Source: Branchiostoma floridae (Eukaryota; Chordata; Leptocardii; Amphioxiformes; Branchiostomatidae). Taken from it: a DNA stretch of 64,000 nt. The first letter of the stretch is position 1. Each line of letters starts with the position of its first letter. Under the pieces are notes generated by a model. It had not been told where the DNA came from and did no database searches. It saw only the letters and a program-made list of their open reading frames with translations. Shown piece after piece: positions 12,530-23,700 of this stretch. Where the stretch lies: the NCBI RefSeq assembly GCF_000003815.2, contig NC_049989.1:17120287-17184286 (forward strand), in the 5' to 3' direction. The position numbers were made by a program, and so were the translations under genes.

Positions 12530-12545
12530 TTGTGTTTATGTTTGT
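12474..12545. repeat. (GT)n microsatellite
   Basis: About 25 GT units with a few CGTG and TTTG interruptions. Confidence 0.95.
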
Positions 12546-13179
12546 CTGTGGCGAAACCTTCACAAACATTACACTAACATTTATCCAGTGTCTGTAAGGT
12601 AATTAATTGTATTGGGACTTATTTCTGACTCTTGTCATAAACACACACAGCACGAAAACAACTATTTAAGCAAAGTTTCAGAGATACGTATATAGCCCTT
12701 AAAGGCGGTGAAATATTTCAGAAGATTTTAAAATCTATTAAAGGCATCGGAAACATACATCTGGCCTTTGCGTAAGATTTCAGCGTTTGTAAATGTAACT
12801 TAATCTGTAGTGTTTCTTTACGTGGATTTTACATCTATTTTAGTATGCCGAAAAGACAACTTATATGTCTTAAAAAGTTATAAAAAATAATCCGTATTAC
12901 TGTTTTACCACTGTGGTTATATTTTCTGTCAAAACTCACAAATACCGTTTCTCTAGATCTGTTACAAAATACATGTTTACCAAACTTACCTCGGCTATGT
13001 CAAATATGATAAGCCTTTGTCTGGTGTTTGATAAAGCATTGCGTCATCTGTTTTAAAACAGTGGCAAGATTTACAGTCAAAACTGACAAAGGCGTTTTCC
13101 GGTACAAAATGTTATGTTAATACCTCAGCAAAGTCAAATACAATACTCGCAAGGTTTAATTCGAACAGGGAAGACCTCT

Positions 13180-14830
13180 TATGTTTGGCTAATATGCGCT
13201 CCCTTACGTTATATGAAATGTTGCGTTTTTCTGTTGAATATACGCCATGTATAATTCATTTCGAACCGTCGTGTACGCAAGGAAGACCTCCCCCCCGTTA
13301 GCTTATATGCTGCCAAGACGTATATAAAATGTTGCGTATTTCTGTAAAACACACGATATGTTTAATCTTTGAATCCACGCAGTTTAAGCGAACAAGGTGA
13401 GACCTCCCCCGTTTAGCTTATATGTTGCCAGAACGTATTTGAAATTTTGCGTATTTCTGTCGAACATACGACATGTTTAATCTTTAAATCCGCGCAGTTT
13501 AAGCGAACTAGGGGAGACCTCCCCCGTTTAGCTTATATGTTGCCAAAACGTATATAAAATGTTGCGTATTTCTGTTGAACATACGACATGTTTAATCTTT
13601 AAATCCGCGCAGTTTAAGCGAACTAGGGGAGACCTCCCCCATTTAGCTTATATGTTGCCAAAACGTATATGAAATGTTGCGTATTTCTGTTGAACATACG
13701 ACATGTTTAATCTTTGAATACACGCAGTTAAAGACTTTCAGCGAACTAGGGGAGACCTCCACCGTTTAGCTTATATGTTGCCAAGACGTATATGAAATGT
13801 TGCATATTTCTGTCAAACATACGACATGTTTAATCTTTCAATTGAATCCGCCCACTTTTAAGCGAACTAGGGGAGACCTTCACCGTTTAGCTTATATGTT
13901 GCCAAGACGTATATGAAATGTTGCGTATTTCTGTCAAACATACGACATGTTTAATCTTTCAATTGAATCCGCCCACTTTTAAGCGAACTAGGGGAGACCT
14001 CCACCGTTTAGCTTATATGTTGCCAAGACGTATATGAAATGTTGCGTATTTCTGTCGAACATACGACATGTTTAATCTTTAAATCCGCGCAGTTTAAGCG
14101 AACTAGGGGAGGACTCCCCCGTTTAGCTTATATGTTGCCAAAACGTACATGAAATGTTGCGTATTTCTGTTGAACATACGACATGTTTAATCTTTGAATC
14201 CGCGCAGTTTAAGCGAACTAGGGGAGACCTCCCCCGTTTAGCTTATATGTTGCCAAAACGTATATGAAATGTTGCGTATTTCTGTTGAACATACGACATG
14301 TTTAATCTTTGAATCTTCGCAGTTTAAGACTTTCAGCGAACTAGGGGAGACCCCCACCGTTTAGCTTATATGTTGCCAAGACGTATCTGGAATGTTGCGT
14401 ATTTCTGTCAAACATACGACATGTTTAATCTTTCAATTGAATCCGCGCACTTTTAAGCGAACTAGGGGATACCTCCTCCGTTTAGCTTATATGTTGCCCA
14501 AACGTATATGAAATTTTGCGTATTTCTATTGAACATACGACATGTTTAATCTTTGAATCCGCGCAGTTTAAGAGAACTAGGGGAGACCACCCCCGTTTAG
14601 CTTATATGTTGCCAAAACGTATATGAAATGTTGCGTATTTCTGTTGAACGTACGACATGTTTAATCTTTGAATCCGCGCACTTTTAAGCGAACACGGGGA
14701 GACCTCCCCCATTTAGCTTATATGTTGCCAAGACGTATATGAAATGTTACGTATTTCTGTTGAACATACGACATGTTTAATCTTTGAATCCGCGTAGTTT
14801 AAGCGAACGGGGGGCACCACCCCCGTTTTA
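13180..14830. repeat. 115-bp satellite array with length variants (about 13 copies)
   Basis: Each unit contains GTTTAGCTTATATGTTGCC, ACGTATATGAAATGTTGCG, ATACGACATGTTTAATCTTT and GCGAACTAGGGGAGACCTCC. Successive starts of the GTTTAGC box are 114, 115, 115, 123, 121, 121, 115, 115, 123, 121, 115 and 116 bp apart. The long variants carry either a CTTTCA insertion or an extra CAATTGAAT segment. Degenerate copies flank the array on both sides. No coding capacity is evident. Confidence 0.95.
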
Positions 14831-15189
14831 TTTATTGGCTTATACAGTCTCAAAGACAAAGGTTTTATGAAATGTTGCCTTTTTCTGCTGAACATACGGC
14901 ATGTTTGAAGTGCAGTTTATGCGAAAAGGAGGAGACCCTTCACTTTTTAATTAATATACCGCATATATGTTCTGAACTTCCAGGGTCTAACTCAGGCCGC
15001 CTGGTTTTTTGTGGCAAGTTGAGCCGAGAGCTAAGCGCCGGTAGAAATCCCTACTACTACACTATTGATATCTCCGCGACTCAACCTCTGCTTGAAGAAT
15101 ACGGATGTAGTAGACATAGCGTTTTGTGTAGTGAGTGGTGTTTTCTCTATGTTTTTCTTACTATTAAACGGCGAGCATTTCTACAAGTA

Positions 15190-15970
15190 AATGTACGAAT
15201 GATGTTTACTTCTTTATCTGCAAGCAAGCGTCAAGAAAGAACAGTTTGGGGACACAGGCAGTGTCTTCCCGTGTTGCTCGTGTTTGTTTTGATTATTGTG
15301 ATATGCGTGGGCAGGCTAGATGTAAATTTATTCAGCGTTAATTCGTACGCGTATGCGCCATGGGGCGCGCCTCCGTCTGTGGCCGGCATACTATATATAC
15401 ACAGCGGCTGTGTCATGTGATAGGATGTATCCAATGGCAGAAAAGAGTGGGGGTTCAAATTTACCGGCACGGAGCGGTTATTTTCCAGGCGTTCATTTGA
15501 AGAGAAGTATTGAAGAACGTTTGGACCTGTTCTAATCCGCAAGTTGTGGCCGTTACCGCCTAGGACCCCCGTTGACGGAATTTGAAGCAAAGAGAGGAGG
15601 TGGCTATCATTCTGTACAAGTTGATGTTGTTGGAAATCGACACAGAATGGGAAATCACGACCATTGTACCATTCGGATTAATAGAAGCCGAGACTGCAAG
15701 CTGAACATGTTTCGCGTCCAAATAATTCAAGAGCCCAAGACCATCCAACAACACGAGTCATATCGGCCACTACTCTCTATCTTACCGGATTCTTATTCCT
15801 GTGGTGGCCAGATAGAACTGTGTGCTCTTCTTAACTTACGCCGAGACGCTTCGTCCGACACTGGAAATGTTACTGTGGACTTGGATGCTGCACGGAATTG
15901 CACAACCGTTGTGATTGCTTTAACTGCCGACTACATCAGAATAATAGGCCACAAATACCTAGTAGGCTGT
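15190..15970 (+). other. Unassigned, partly open region between two satellites (possible gene or decayed gene)
   Basis: I do not recognise this region. Its base composition is more balanced than the satellites on either side. One frame from ATGATG at 15198 gives a short basic N-terminus, a strong hydrophobic helix (PVLLVFVLIIVICVG), then a lumenal-type tail ending at a stop at 15420, like a type II membrane anchor. In another frame 15572-15970 stays open for about 130 codons with several cysteines and N-x-S/T sites. The segment between them is broken by stops in all frames. It could be exons of a gene whose introns I cannot place, or a relic with frameshifts. Confidence 0.35.
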
Positions 15971-16084
15971 AGTTTTTTTTTACTTTTCCATGTAATATTT
16001 TCTCGTGATTCAATAAAATGTCAAAGTGTCATCCATTGCATTTTCTTGCTTTGAAATGTGCTTATGATTATTCTGCCAAAAATT

Positions 16085-17050
16085 GCACTTATCCACACCT
16101 TATAATCAACCTAATGCATACGTATATGAGACGTACAGAGGGAACTTTAAACATGTCTTAAGGGTGTTTTAGTGCGTATATATGACAACTTTTAGCTGCT
16201 AAAACGAAAAATATAGACTCTTACTGCACACGTATATAAGACGTAAAGAGGCTTTAGATCAAATAAACGTGAAGTTTAAACATGTCTTAAGGGCGTTTTT
16301 ATAAGTATTTATGGCGAATTTAAGCTGCTGAAAAGGCACATAAACACACGTTATAATCCACTTAATGCACACGAATATGAGATGTAAAAAGGCTTAAGAT
16401 CAGACGAACGTGAAGTTTAAAGATGTCTTAAGGGCGTTTTAATAAGTGATTATGGCAACTTTAAGCTGCTGAAAAGGCACATAAACACACGTTATAATCC
16501 ACTTAATGCACACGTATATAAGACGTAAAGAGGCTTTAGATCAGATAAACGTGAAGTTTAAACATGTCTTAAGGGCGTTTTAATAAGTATTTATGGCAAC
16601 TTTAAGCTGCTGAAAAGGCACATAAACACACGTTATAATCCTCTTAATGCACACGTATACAAGACGTAAAGAGGCTTTAGATCAAATAAACGTGAAGTTT
16701 AAACATGTTTTAAGGGCGTTTTAATAAGTATTTATGGCAACTTTAAGCTGCTGAAAATGCACATAAACATACGTTAAAATCCACTTAATGCACACGTATA
16801 TAAGACGTAAAGAGGCTTTGGATCAAATATACGTGAAGTTTAAACATGTCTTAAGGGCGTTTTAATAAGTATTTATGGCAACTTTAAGCTGCTGAAAAGG
16901 CACCTAAACACACGTTATAATCCTCTTAATGCACACGTATATAAGACGTAAAGAGGCTTTAGATCAAATAAACGTGAACTTTAAACAAGTTTTAAGGGGG
17001 TTTTAATAATCATTTACGACATCTTTAAGCTGCTGAAAGACAACTGGAAA
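16085..17050. repeat. 141-bp satellite array (about 7 copies)
   Basis: Units contain CACACGTATATAAGACGTAA, GTGAAGTTTAAACATGTC, TTAAGGGCGTTTTAATAAGT and AACTTTAAGCTGCTGAAAA. The GTTTAAACATG box recurs every 140-141 bp from 16274 to 16978; the first copy is shorter (127 bp). It is unrelated in sequence to the 115-bp array nearby. Confidence 0.95.
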
Positions 17051-17787
17051 ACCGGAAAATAAGGACTAACACGGACCTACGGAAAGACCACTTAAAGGCA
17101 ATATTTACGTATTCGTATAAGGTCTGTAAAGAAGGAAAATACGTCAACATTACGCATGGTTTCAGCACGCTTAAATACCTTTTTTCGTGCCGTGACATAG
17201 TCCGATTGACATACAAGCTCATCATGGCATCCAAATTATATTACAGTTTTGGTTGCAGTTTTCACACGTTGAGGCTGGCCGGCAAGTTCGGTGAGAAATG
17301 ACAATAAATTTGAGCCTCGAAGCTTTGACCTACACTGTAACGTTACATTGTATAATATCATCTCTAACCACAGTTCGAAAGTTGATATGTATGTATCAAT
17401 CAAACGCGTCCGTCACCTGCGCCACCTAGCGTTTTCAATTATTCAACCATACTAGACCCTTGACCAATGCGTTACTTCCCAACCAGCAGATAACACAGCA
17501 GTGAAATCCTACGATTGAAAACTTTGCCAGTACGAATGACAAGCGTATCAATAAAATGAAATTTTATTCTCACCTAGTACGAATGAACCGAAATGTCATC
17601 ATGAACAAGAGTTCAGAGACCTCATATATCAATGAAATAATCTGATTATGTAAATAATTTCCACATTCACATAATCTATGCTTGGTTATGTAGACATTTG
17701 GATAATTTGCACTTGATTGTGTACATCTCTGTCTAAGCTACCTACAAACCAAATATTATCCGAATTTGTCGTTCCCTTATCCAGTTA

Positions 17788-17994
17788 CTGTAAATGCATG
17801 TAAGTTCGAGGGGATTTAATTTCGCGGTAGCGGGAAAATGACTTTTCGCGGTGGTTTTAATTTCGCGATAACACCATAGACTGCAATCTAATACCATGAT
17901 AGAAAAATGTTCGCGGTTGTTTTAAGTTCGCGGTAAAGTGGTCACCGCGAAAACCGCGAACATTAATCCACCGCGACCATTCCTGCATTTACAG
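17788..17994. mobile_element. MITE with CTGTAAATGCA ends and TA target duplication
   Basis: Perfect inverted ends CTGTAAATGCA and TGCATTTACAG enclose 207 bp rich in TTCGCGGT/ACCGCGAA motifs. TA dinucleotides lie directly outside both ends (17786-17787 and 17995-17996), as expected for a Tc1/mariner-type insertion. It interrupts the surrounding repeat copy. Confidence 0.85.
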
Positions 17995-18293
17995 TATTCT
18001 CCTTAGAAGATTTTGAGAAAAACGTCCCTGCAGTTCTAGAGCAACCTGTTAGGGGACCCAAGCATACACTACCTATTTCTTACGTCACAAACTATCTGCC
18101 ACCGAAAGATCAAGACCATAGCACATCCAGGTCAAAAATACAAAAACGGAATTTCTGCTGCAGTACCAAGGTCACATACCAGGGGGTCCAGACTGAACTT
18201 TACCTTCGTCTTCCCGACACCTACCCACATATCAAAGATCATTATAATCCATCTAGAGGTTCTTGAGTTATGCTGACCACAAATATCCGGAAA

Positions 18294-18301
18294 CACACAC
18301 A

Positions 18302-18346
<45 letters not shown>

Positions 18347-18350
18347 TGAC
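18294..18350. repeat. (CA)n microsatellite
   Basis: About 22 CA units inside the ATGCAAAT-family copy, at the position where other copies have a shorter ACACAGACA tract. Confidence 0.95.
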
Positions 18351-18783
18351 ACACCCAAAACTATATCTCCATTTTTCATGGAGATACTAACTTTTCTTTG
18401 TCTATACTTGAGTATTTGTGATGCAATTTTCTAGTGTAGACATTTTCACTCCATTCCAGATAGGATTTTGGCCACATTCTGGCAGGCTTCGAAGTGGCTT
18501 GCCATTTCAGTTCTCAAAAGAGGTCAGAATGTTTCAAATGTTTTGGAATGCCATGGGATGCTGTAATTACTGCATTTAGAATAGTGAGAATACAGTTTGA
18601 ATGGCGTTCAATGTTTCTTCACTTCAAATGCACCTCGAAAGTTTTGAGCATAACAAAAACACTCGTCGTCACCACCCCAAGAATAAGCAGAAATTATCTG
18701 GAACGGGGTGAGAATTTCTAGATTACACAACGAATTCCATGTAATATACAGTTAGTAGATAATAGGAATAGTGTTCATTTTGA

Positions 18784-19877
18784 TGCCGGTGTGACAGCGA
18801 TCTCGCCCCCCCGGGATCTCGCCCCCCCGGGGGCGAAATCACTAGCGATCTCGCCCTCCCCGGCTAGTGATCTCGCCCCCCTACCTCGCCCCCCTTTAGC
18901 GATTCGCCCCCCCCCCCCCAAAAAAAACGGCTTTACATGACATTTTAGAAGTTGATTGGTATAAATCACAAAATGCAGTTTCATAATGATATAAGTACAC
19001 GAGTTTGATACATAAATCCATTCATAGTATCAATATTAACGTAATTACATGGTAATAAGATAGTTGAACTTGTTTCAGACAAGGAGGGTTGGGTCCCTTG
19101 TATTCCCATTATTGCATATACCTGAGTCTTGACATAAGATGTATTTCATTGTATTCACCTGTCCTCAAACAACCTATATATCTCCAATATGAAGTCTCTA
19201 CCATGAAGTGACCACAAAAGAACTATGTAATGTCTTTATTAATTATGCAAATATTAGGTATTAATTAGAATAACGCACATTTTGGTATATGCACCTGGCC
19301 AAGGGATGTTTTTTCTAGTATTTAGGAACTGATGCATTTACCCGTGTTTCTTAAGACTGGTACTTTACCAGTGTTTGTGTAGCATTTAGCAACAGCTATA
19401 TCAACTTGCGCGTAGATAGTGTTTATAATGAGAAACTATTATTCACGTGTGTTTTTGTTAGTGCTTTGGAAATGTTTCCAGCACAAGAAAGAAAACACTG
19501 TGACAAATTGAAAACATATAGCTGACGTATTCCGTACCATAGACGGTGCTGATTTATACGTTCGCAGTAGCACTGTTTTATGCCACCTCAGCTGCAAAAA
19601 TTGTCTTTTTCATTTCAATGTCATGTTTGCACCGAACAATATAGTATCGACTTTCGAGGTATGGCAGGCATCTTACGGTACGGTAATAAGGTGCCATAAG
19701 GTACCAGGTAACACACCATACACGTTACTCCCCAGGTGCAGTATAGTACCAGGTTGAGCACCTGTAATATGTAGTAACCAGCTGCTCTTGGGGGGGGGGG
19801 GGGCGAAAACGCTAAAGGGGGGCGAAAACGCTAGTGATCTCGCCCCCCGGGGGGGCGAGATCGCTGTCACACCGGCA
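18784..19877. mobile_element. 1.1-kb element with long C/G-rich terminal inverted repeats
   Basis: The left end TGCCGGTGTGACAGCGATCT and the right end AGATCGCTGTCACACCGGCA are exact inverted complements. Inside each end lie repeated modules CGATCTCGCCCCCC and CGCTAGTGATCTCG, then a C- or G-homopolymer (18908 and 19792). The arms are roughly 100-140 bp. The interior is AT-rich with no recognisable gene, so it is non-autonomous. No clear target duplication is visible. Confidence 0.85.
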
Positions 19878-20626
19878 TTCAGCTTCTCGTGAAATGGGAT
19901 GGAACCATAACGTTACCGACCTCGACCTTTGACATTTCAGTTTTGCCTCAGAACAGGATCAGTGAACAAACCGGTTAGACTAGTTATTGAGTGCCGGGTC
20001 AGGGCTGAAGCATCTTTGACATTTTCGTCAATTTTGGATCACAGGTAGAAGCATGTTCATTGTACAAAAACTAGATACTTCCTTCTGTCGCTATGAAAAT
20101 GTTTCGAATGTTACCTCACATACTAGTGCCATTGAAGCGACGCCATTACCGACTGATATGCTATCGATATTGGGCGGGGTTGGACGACGGTGGGCTTAAC
20201 TGCTTAGAATTCAAATCTAGACGTTTTTTTTTTGCGGTAGAGTCAGTTTAACAACAACATCCCGAAGTACGCTCTCCTAAAGACAACTCTAAGCAAGAAT
20301 GAGCTGGAATGGAGTCAGGATGAAAATTCTTCTCTTTTTGGGGGAATTTGTAGTATATTCTAGACATTATCACTGAAAGATATTTGTGCCCGTTCTTTTG
20401 GCTACCCCACCCCACACACACGCATGCGCGTGCGAACAAACTTCTAGCGAAGGCGATAACGCAAATATGAGGGCATTTGCTGACATCAACATGTACATAA
20501 AACAAGCCTCTAGTTTGGACAAACCCTCTTATCTTGTGGGAAGATCATACCCTTGAATGCGACACTTTGTTACATTACAGGCAGCCATTACATATTGACA
20601 GAGAGGTCGCGATCTAAAGTCCCCAC

Positions 20627-20737
20627 ATGGAGTTCCTCACCGTACCGGCCACAGCAGCAACCCTGATCAGCGCTCTTGCAGCAGGTGCCTCGTACATGGT
20701 CTACCGACGATTTACCCACCAGCCATCTTGGCCAAAG
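20627..20737 (+). CDS. Sulfotransferase-like exon 1
   Basis: It starts at ATG in CCCCACATGG and encodes MEFLTVPATAATLISALAAG and a basic tail. The donor is GTTTGC after AAAG, in phase 0. The start is inferred from the hydrophobic segment and the open frame. Confidence 0.75.
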
Positions 20738-23700
20738 GTTTGCGTCTGTTCGTCAAATATACAATAGCCTTGTAGGAGGACGAGTAACAACTATAATTTT
20801 TCTTGCCAGAATGGCTAAGGCTATGTTTTAGGCTTGTGCGTCTGTTTGTCCTTTCGTCTGTAAACACTATAACTCAGGAAGACCTCGGTGTATGCTGATG
20901 ATATTTGGTAGTTAGGTAGGGGTTGGGAAAATGGAGGTCAAGTTCGAAAATGGCCCCCTAGCGGCTTGCTAAGTACTGCAGCGAAACCTCCATTTTTTAC
21001 CTTGCCGGGCCTTAGCCCGGCAAGGTAATGAGGCCCGATCTTTACATGGTTCAATGGTTCAATCAATGGTTCAATGTTAACCCAGCCCTTCCAAAGGCCC
21101 TTCAAAAGGCCCTTTTCTCTTTGCCCAATTTTATGGCTTAGTTAGACAAGGGTACATTGCAGGCCAGTATTAAAACTGTATTTAAGACGTATGTGGTCCA
21201 GCGTAAATAAATCTACGCTTTAACCCATGTTTATCATAAAGATATATCAAAAATTGCATCAGAAGCAATTTATTTTGTAATAAAGAATAATGCATACTCA
21301 TTGTGGGTCAAAAAGTTTTACAATACCGGTTTATTGTGCCAATAATTTATCTGACATAGATTATGTTAATGAGGTAAATTTCCCTACACATTTTTGCTGC
21401 ATTTCATACTACAGTTGCTAGGTGTCGCTCTTACATTGCAACAACATGAAACAAAAAATAGCCGCAAACTTCGGGGCAAGTAGCCAGGTAAGTACATTTT
21501 AAAGACATTTGTGACTATGAATGTCCTTGATAGAGTTTGTATTGTGTGAAAAATAGATTTGAGACTGGATTGGCAGCTGGAGAAGTCACTAAAGCTTTCC
21601 CGTACAAGAATTGGGGTGGGAGGGGGGCGACATGTGGAACCCTGTGGTTGTCTCTGATTATTACAGGTTTGCGGTAGCAAAACCTGTTCTGTTTTTGCTG
21701 GCATTAATAGGCGCCGCAATTTTGTTTTGTGGTGTATGACGGGAAGGGTGGTGCCATTTTGGATCTGACGGATTAGTGTGTTGTATGGTGACGTGATGAA
21801 CAAGGCTAGGAGATGTGATCTTGTGCTCTTGTCGGAAACGGCAGGACGGCAAGAGCCACAAGCATGAAGGATTAGTGTGTTGTATGACGGGATTGGATGG
21901 GATGGTTAGGAAATGTGATCTTGTGCTCTTGTCGGAGACGGCAGGACGGCAAGAGCCACAAGCATGAAGGATTAGTGAGTTGTATGACGGGATTGGATGG
22001 GATGGTTAGGAAATGTGATCTTGTGCTCTTGTCGGAAACGGCAGGACGGCAAGAGTCACAAGCATGAAGGATTAGTGTGTTGTATGACGGGATTGGATGG
22101 GATGGTTAGGAAATGTGATCTTGTGCTCTTGTCGGAAACGGCAGGACGGCAAGAGCCACAAGCATGAAGGATTAGTGAGTTGTATGACGGGATTGGATGG
22201 GATGGTTAGGAAATGTGATATTGTGGTCTTGTTTTGATGTGATCCTCATCTTAACTGATGAACACTGGTGAAGCGCCGAGGTACCTTTTCCTGACGAAAT
22301 CCCTACTACCCGGCAAGGTACAGCTTTTTTTAAAGCACTTGTTTTATATTTAACGATGTAGACATGCTGTGGTCGTGAATTTGGAGTGGTAGAAAGCCCT
22401 TGAGGCAGAGAGGCAGAGTGCTGTAAGTTTTGGCTCCCAAAGGGCATTTTTTAGAACTGCAGGTGCCGTTTTCCTTTTAAACTTTGGACGAGAATAACTC
22501 GAGGACGTGTTGATGGATTGTCGTGATTTTTGAAATGTAAATGGCCCAAGTAATGACTTAACAACGGAATATCAATTATGCAAATCAACAGATAATTTGC
22601 ATAATTAATGACTGAAGTTTATAAATCCATTGCATTCCATGGCAGAAGTTTAAAACGTGGCATATATAAATATATATAGCTGAGAAAGAGAAAAATTCCA
22701 ATGCATATTAAATATGCAAATGATGACAATTCATAAAGGGATGAGGTAGTCGAACTCTAGTAGATGCGAGCTTGTGTGACTTTATCAAGTGAGATGAAAT
22801 AAAATGTAATGAGTAAAATTTTATGTCTCCAGACATCATTCTACATATTAACAAACCTGGTTTGTTTGGCGAAGATATGTGTTCGTGGAACTCTATTTGT
22901 TTATTTTTCTTGAGACACTGAGTTAATTTTAAGATAACTGATACGCGAGCTCATGAAACTAATGTAGGAACAACTGAAATTGCACAAGTATCTAAATGTT
23001 TCTATCAATAAAGCACATGCTTCATATCGTTATTATTTTTTAAATCCAGTCAATTTGTCATTTATCCGCTACTAGAGTAGAGTGAGTTACATGTATAAGT
23101 TGAAGTCAGAGCTGCCATTAATTTACATTGTGTTAATCAAATACTTCTGTATCTGTATCGTTTTCTTTTTTTTTCGTTTATTTGTCGGTTCGTCATCTAG
23201 TCCTTTCGTAGTGCTTTTGATGTTTCGTCCTGGTGATGGATGTTTCGTCCTATGGTGAATTCTCCACGTCTATATGGCAATATCTAAACCCAAAATGACC
23301 AGTGTTATTAAATGTAATGTTCGATTTTTTGTATAAAAAAAAAAGACCAGGGAAGTAGTATTAAATAATCCCTTAATTAACACACCGCATGCTCGGCTAT
23401 ACATTCCAATGGTTATAATATCATACTTCACCTCATTCTCACCTTATAATTCTCCGAACACAATGTTTACAAAATACATGGACAAAGAAAGACAATTTAA
23501 TGTAGTAAATAATGGGCAGTCAGCTTTGATGATTTTTCAGTATGTTAACGCCTAGTAGAGAAAACAGCCAGACAGATATACAAAGAGCTAAACAGAGACA
23601 GGCGGTGAGCTTTTCAAGTTTTGTATTTCCAGGTAAAACAGAATTGTGCATACACCCAGAAGGTGTCGCCAAAAAAGAAGAAAATTCAGCTGGCCCTCAA

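Larger units (their letters stand above)
17600..18400. repeat. ATGCAAAT-family repeat copy, interrupted by a MITE
   Basis: The order of landmarks matches the copy at 1490-2375: CTAAGCTACCTACAAACC, CGTTCCCTTATCCAGTTA, then after the insertion TTCTCC..AGATTTTGAGAAAAACG, CCTGTTAGGGGACCC and the terminal CTCCATTTTTCATGGAGAT hairpin, with an internal (CA)n tract. Confidence 0.75.

Noticed and set aside
18300-18350. CRISPR-like or other regular array
   Set aside because: It is a dinucleotide microsatellite. None of the tandem arrays in the window has unique spacers between conserved repeats.
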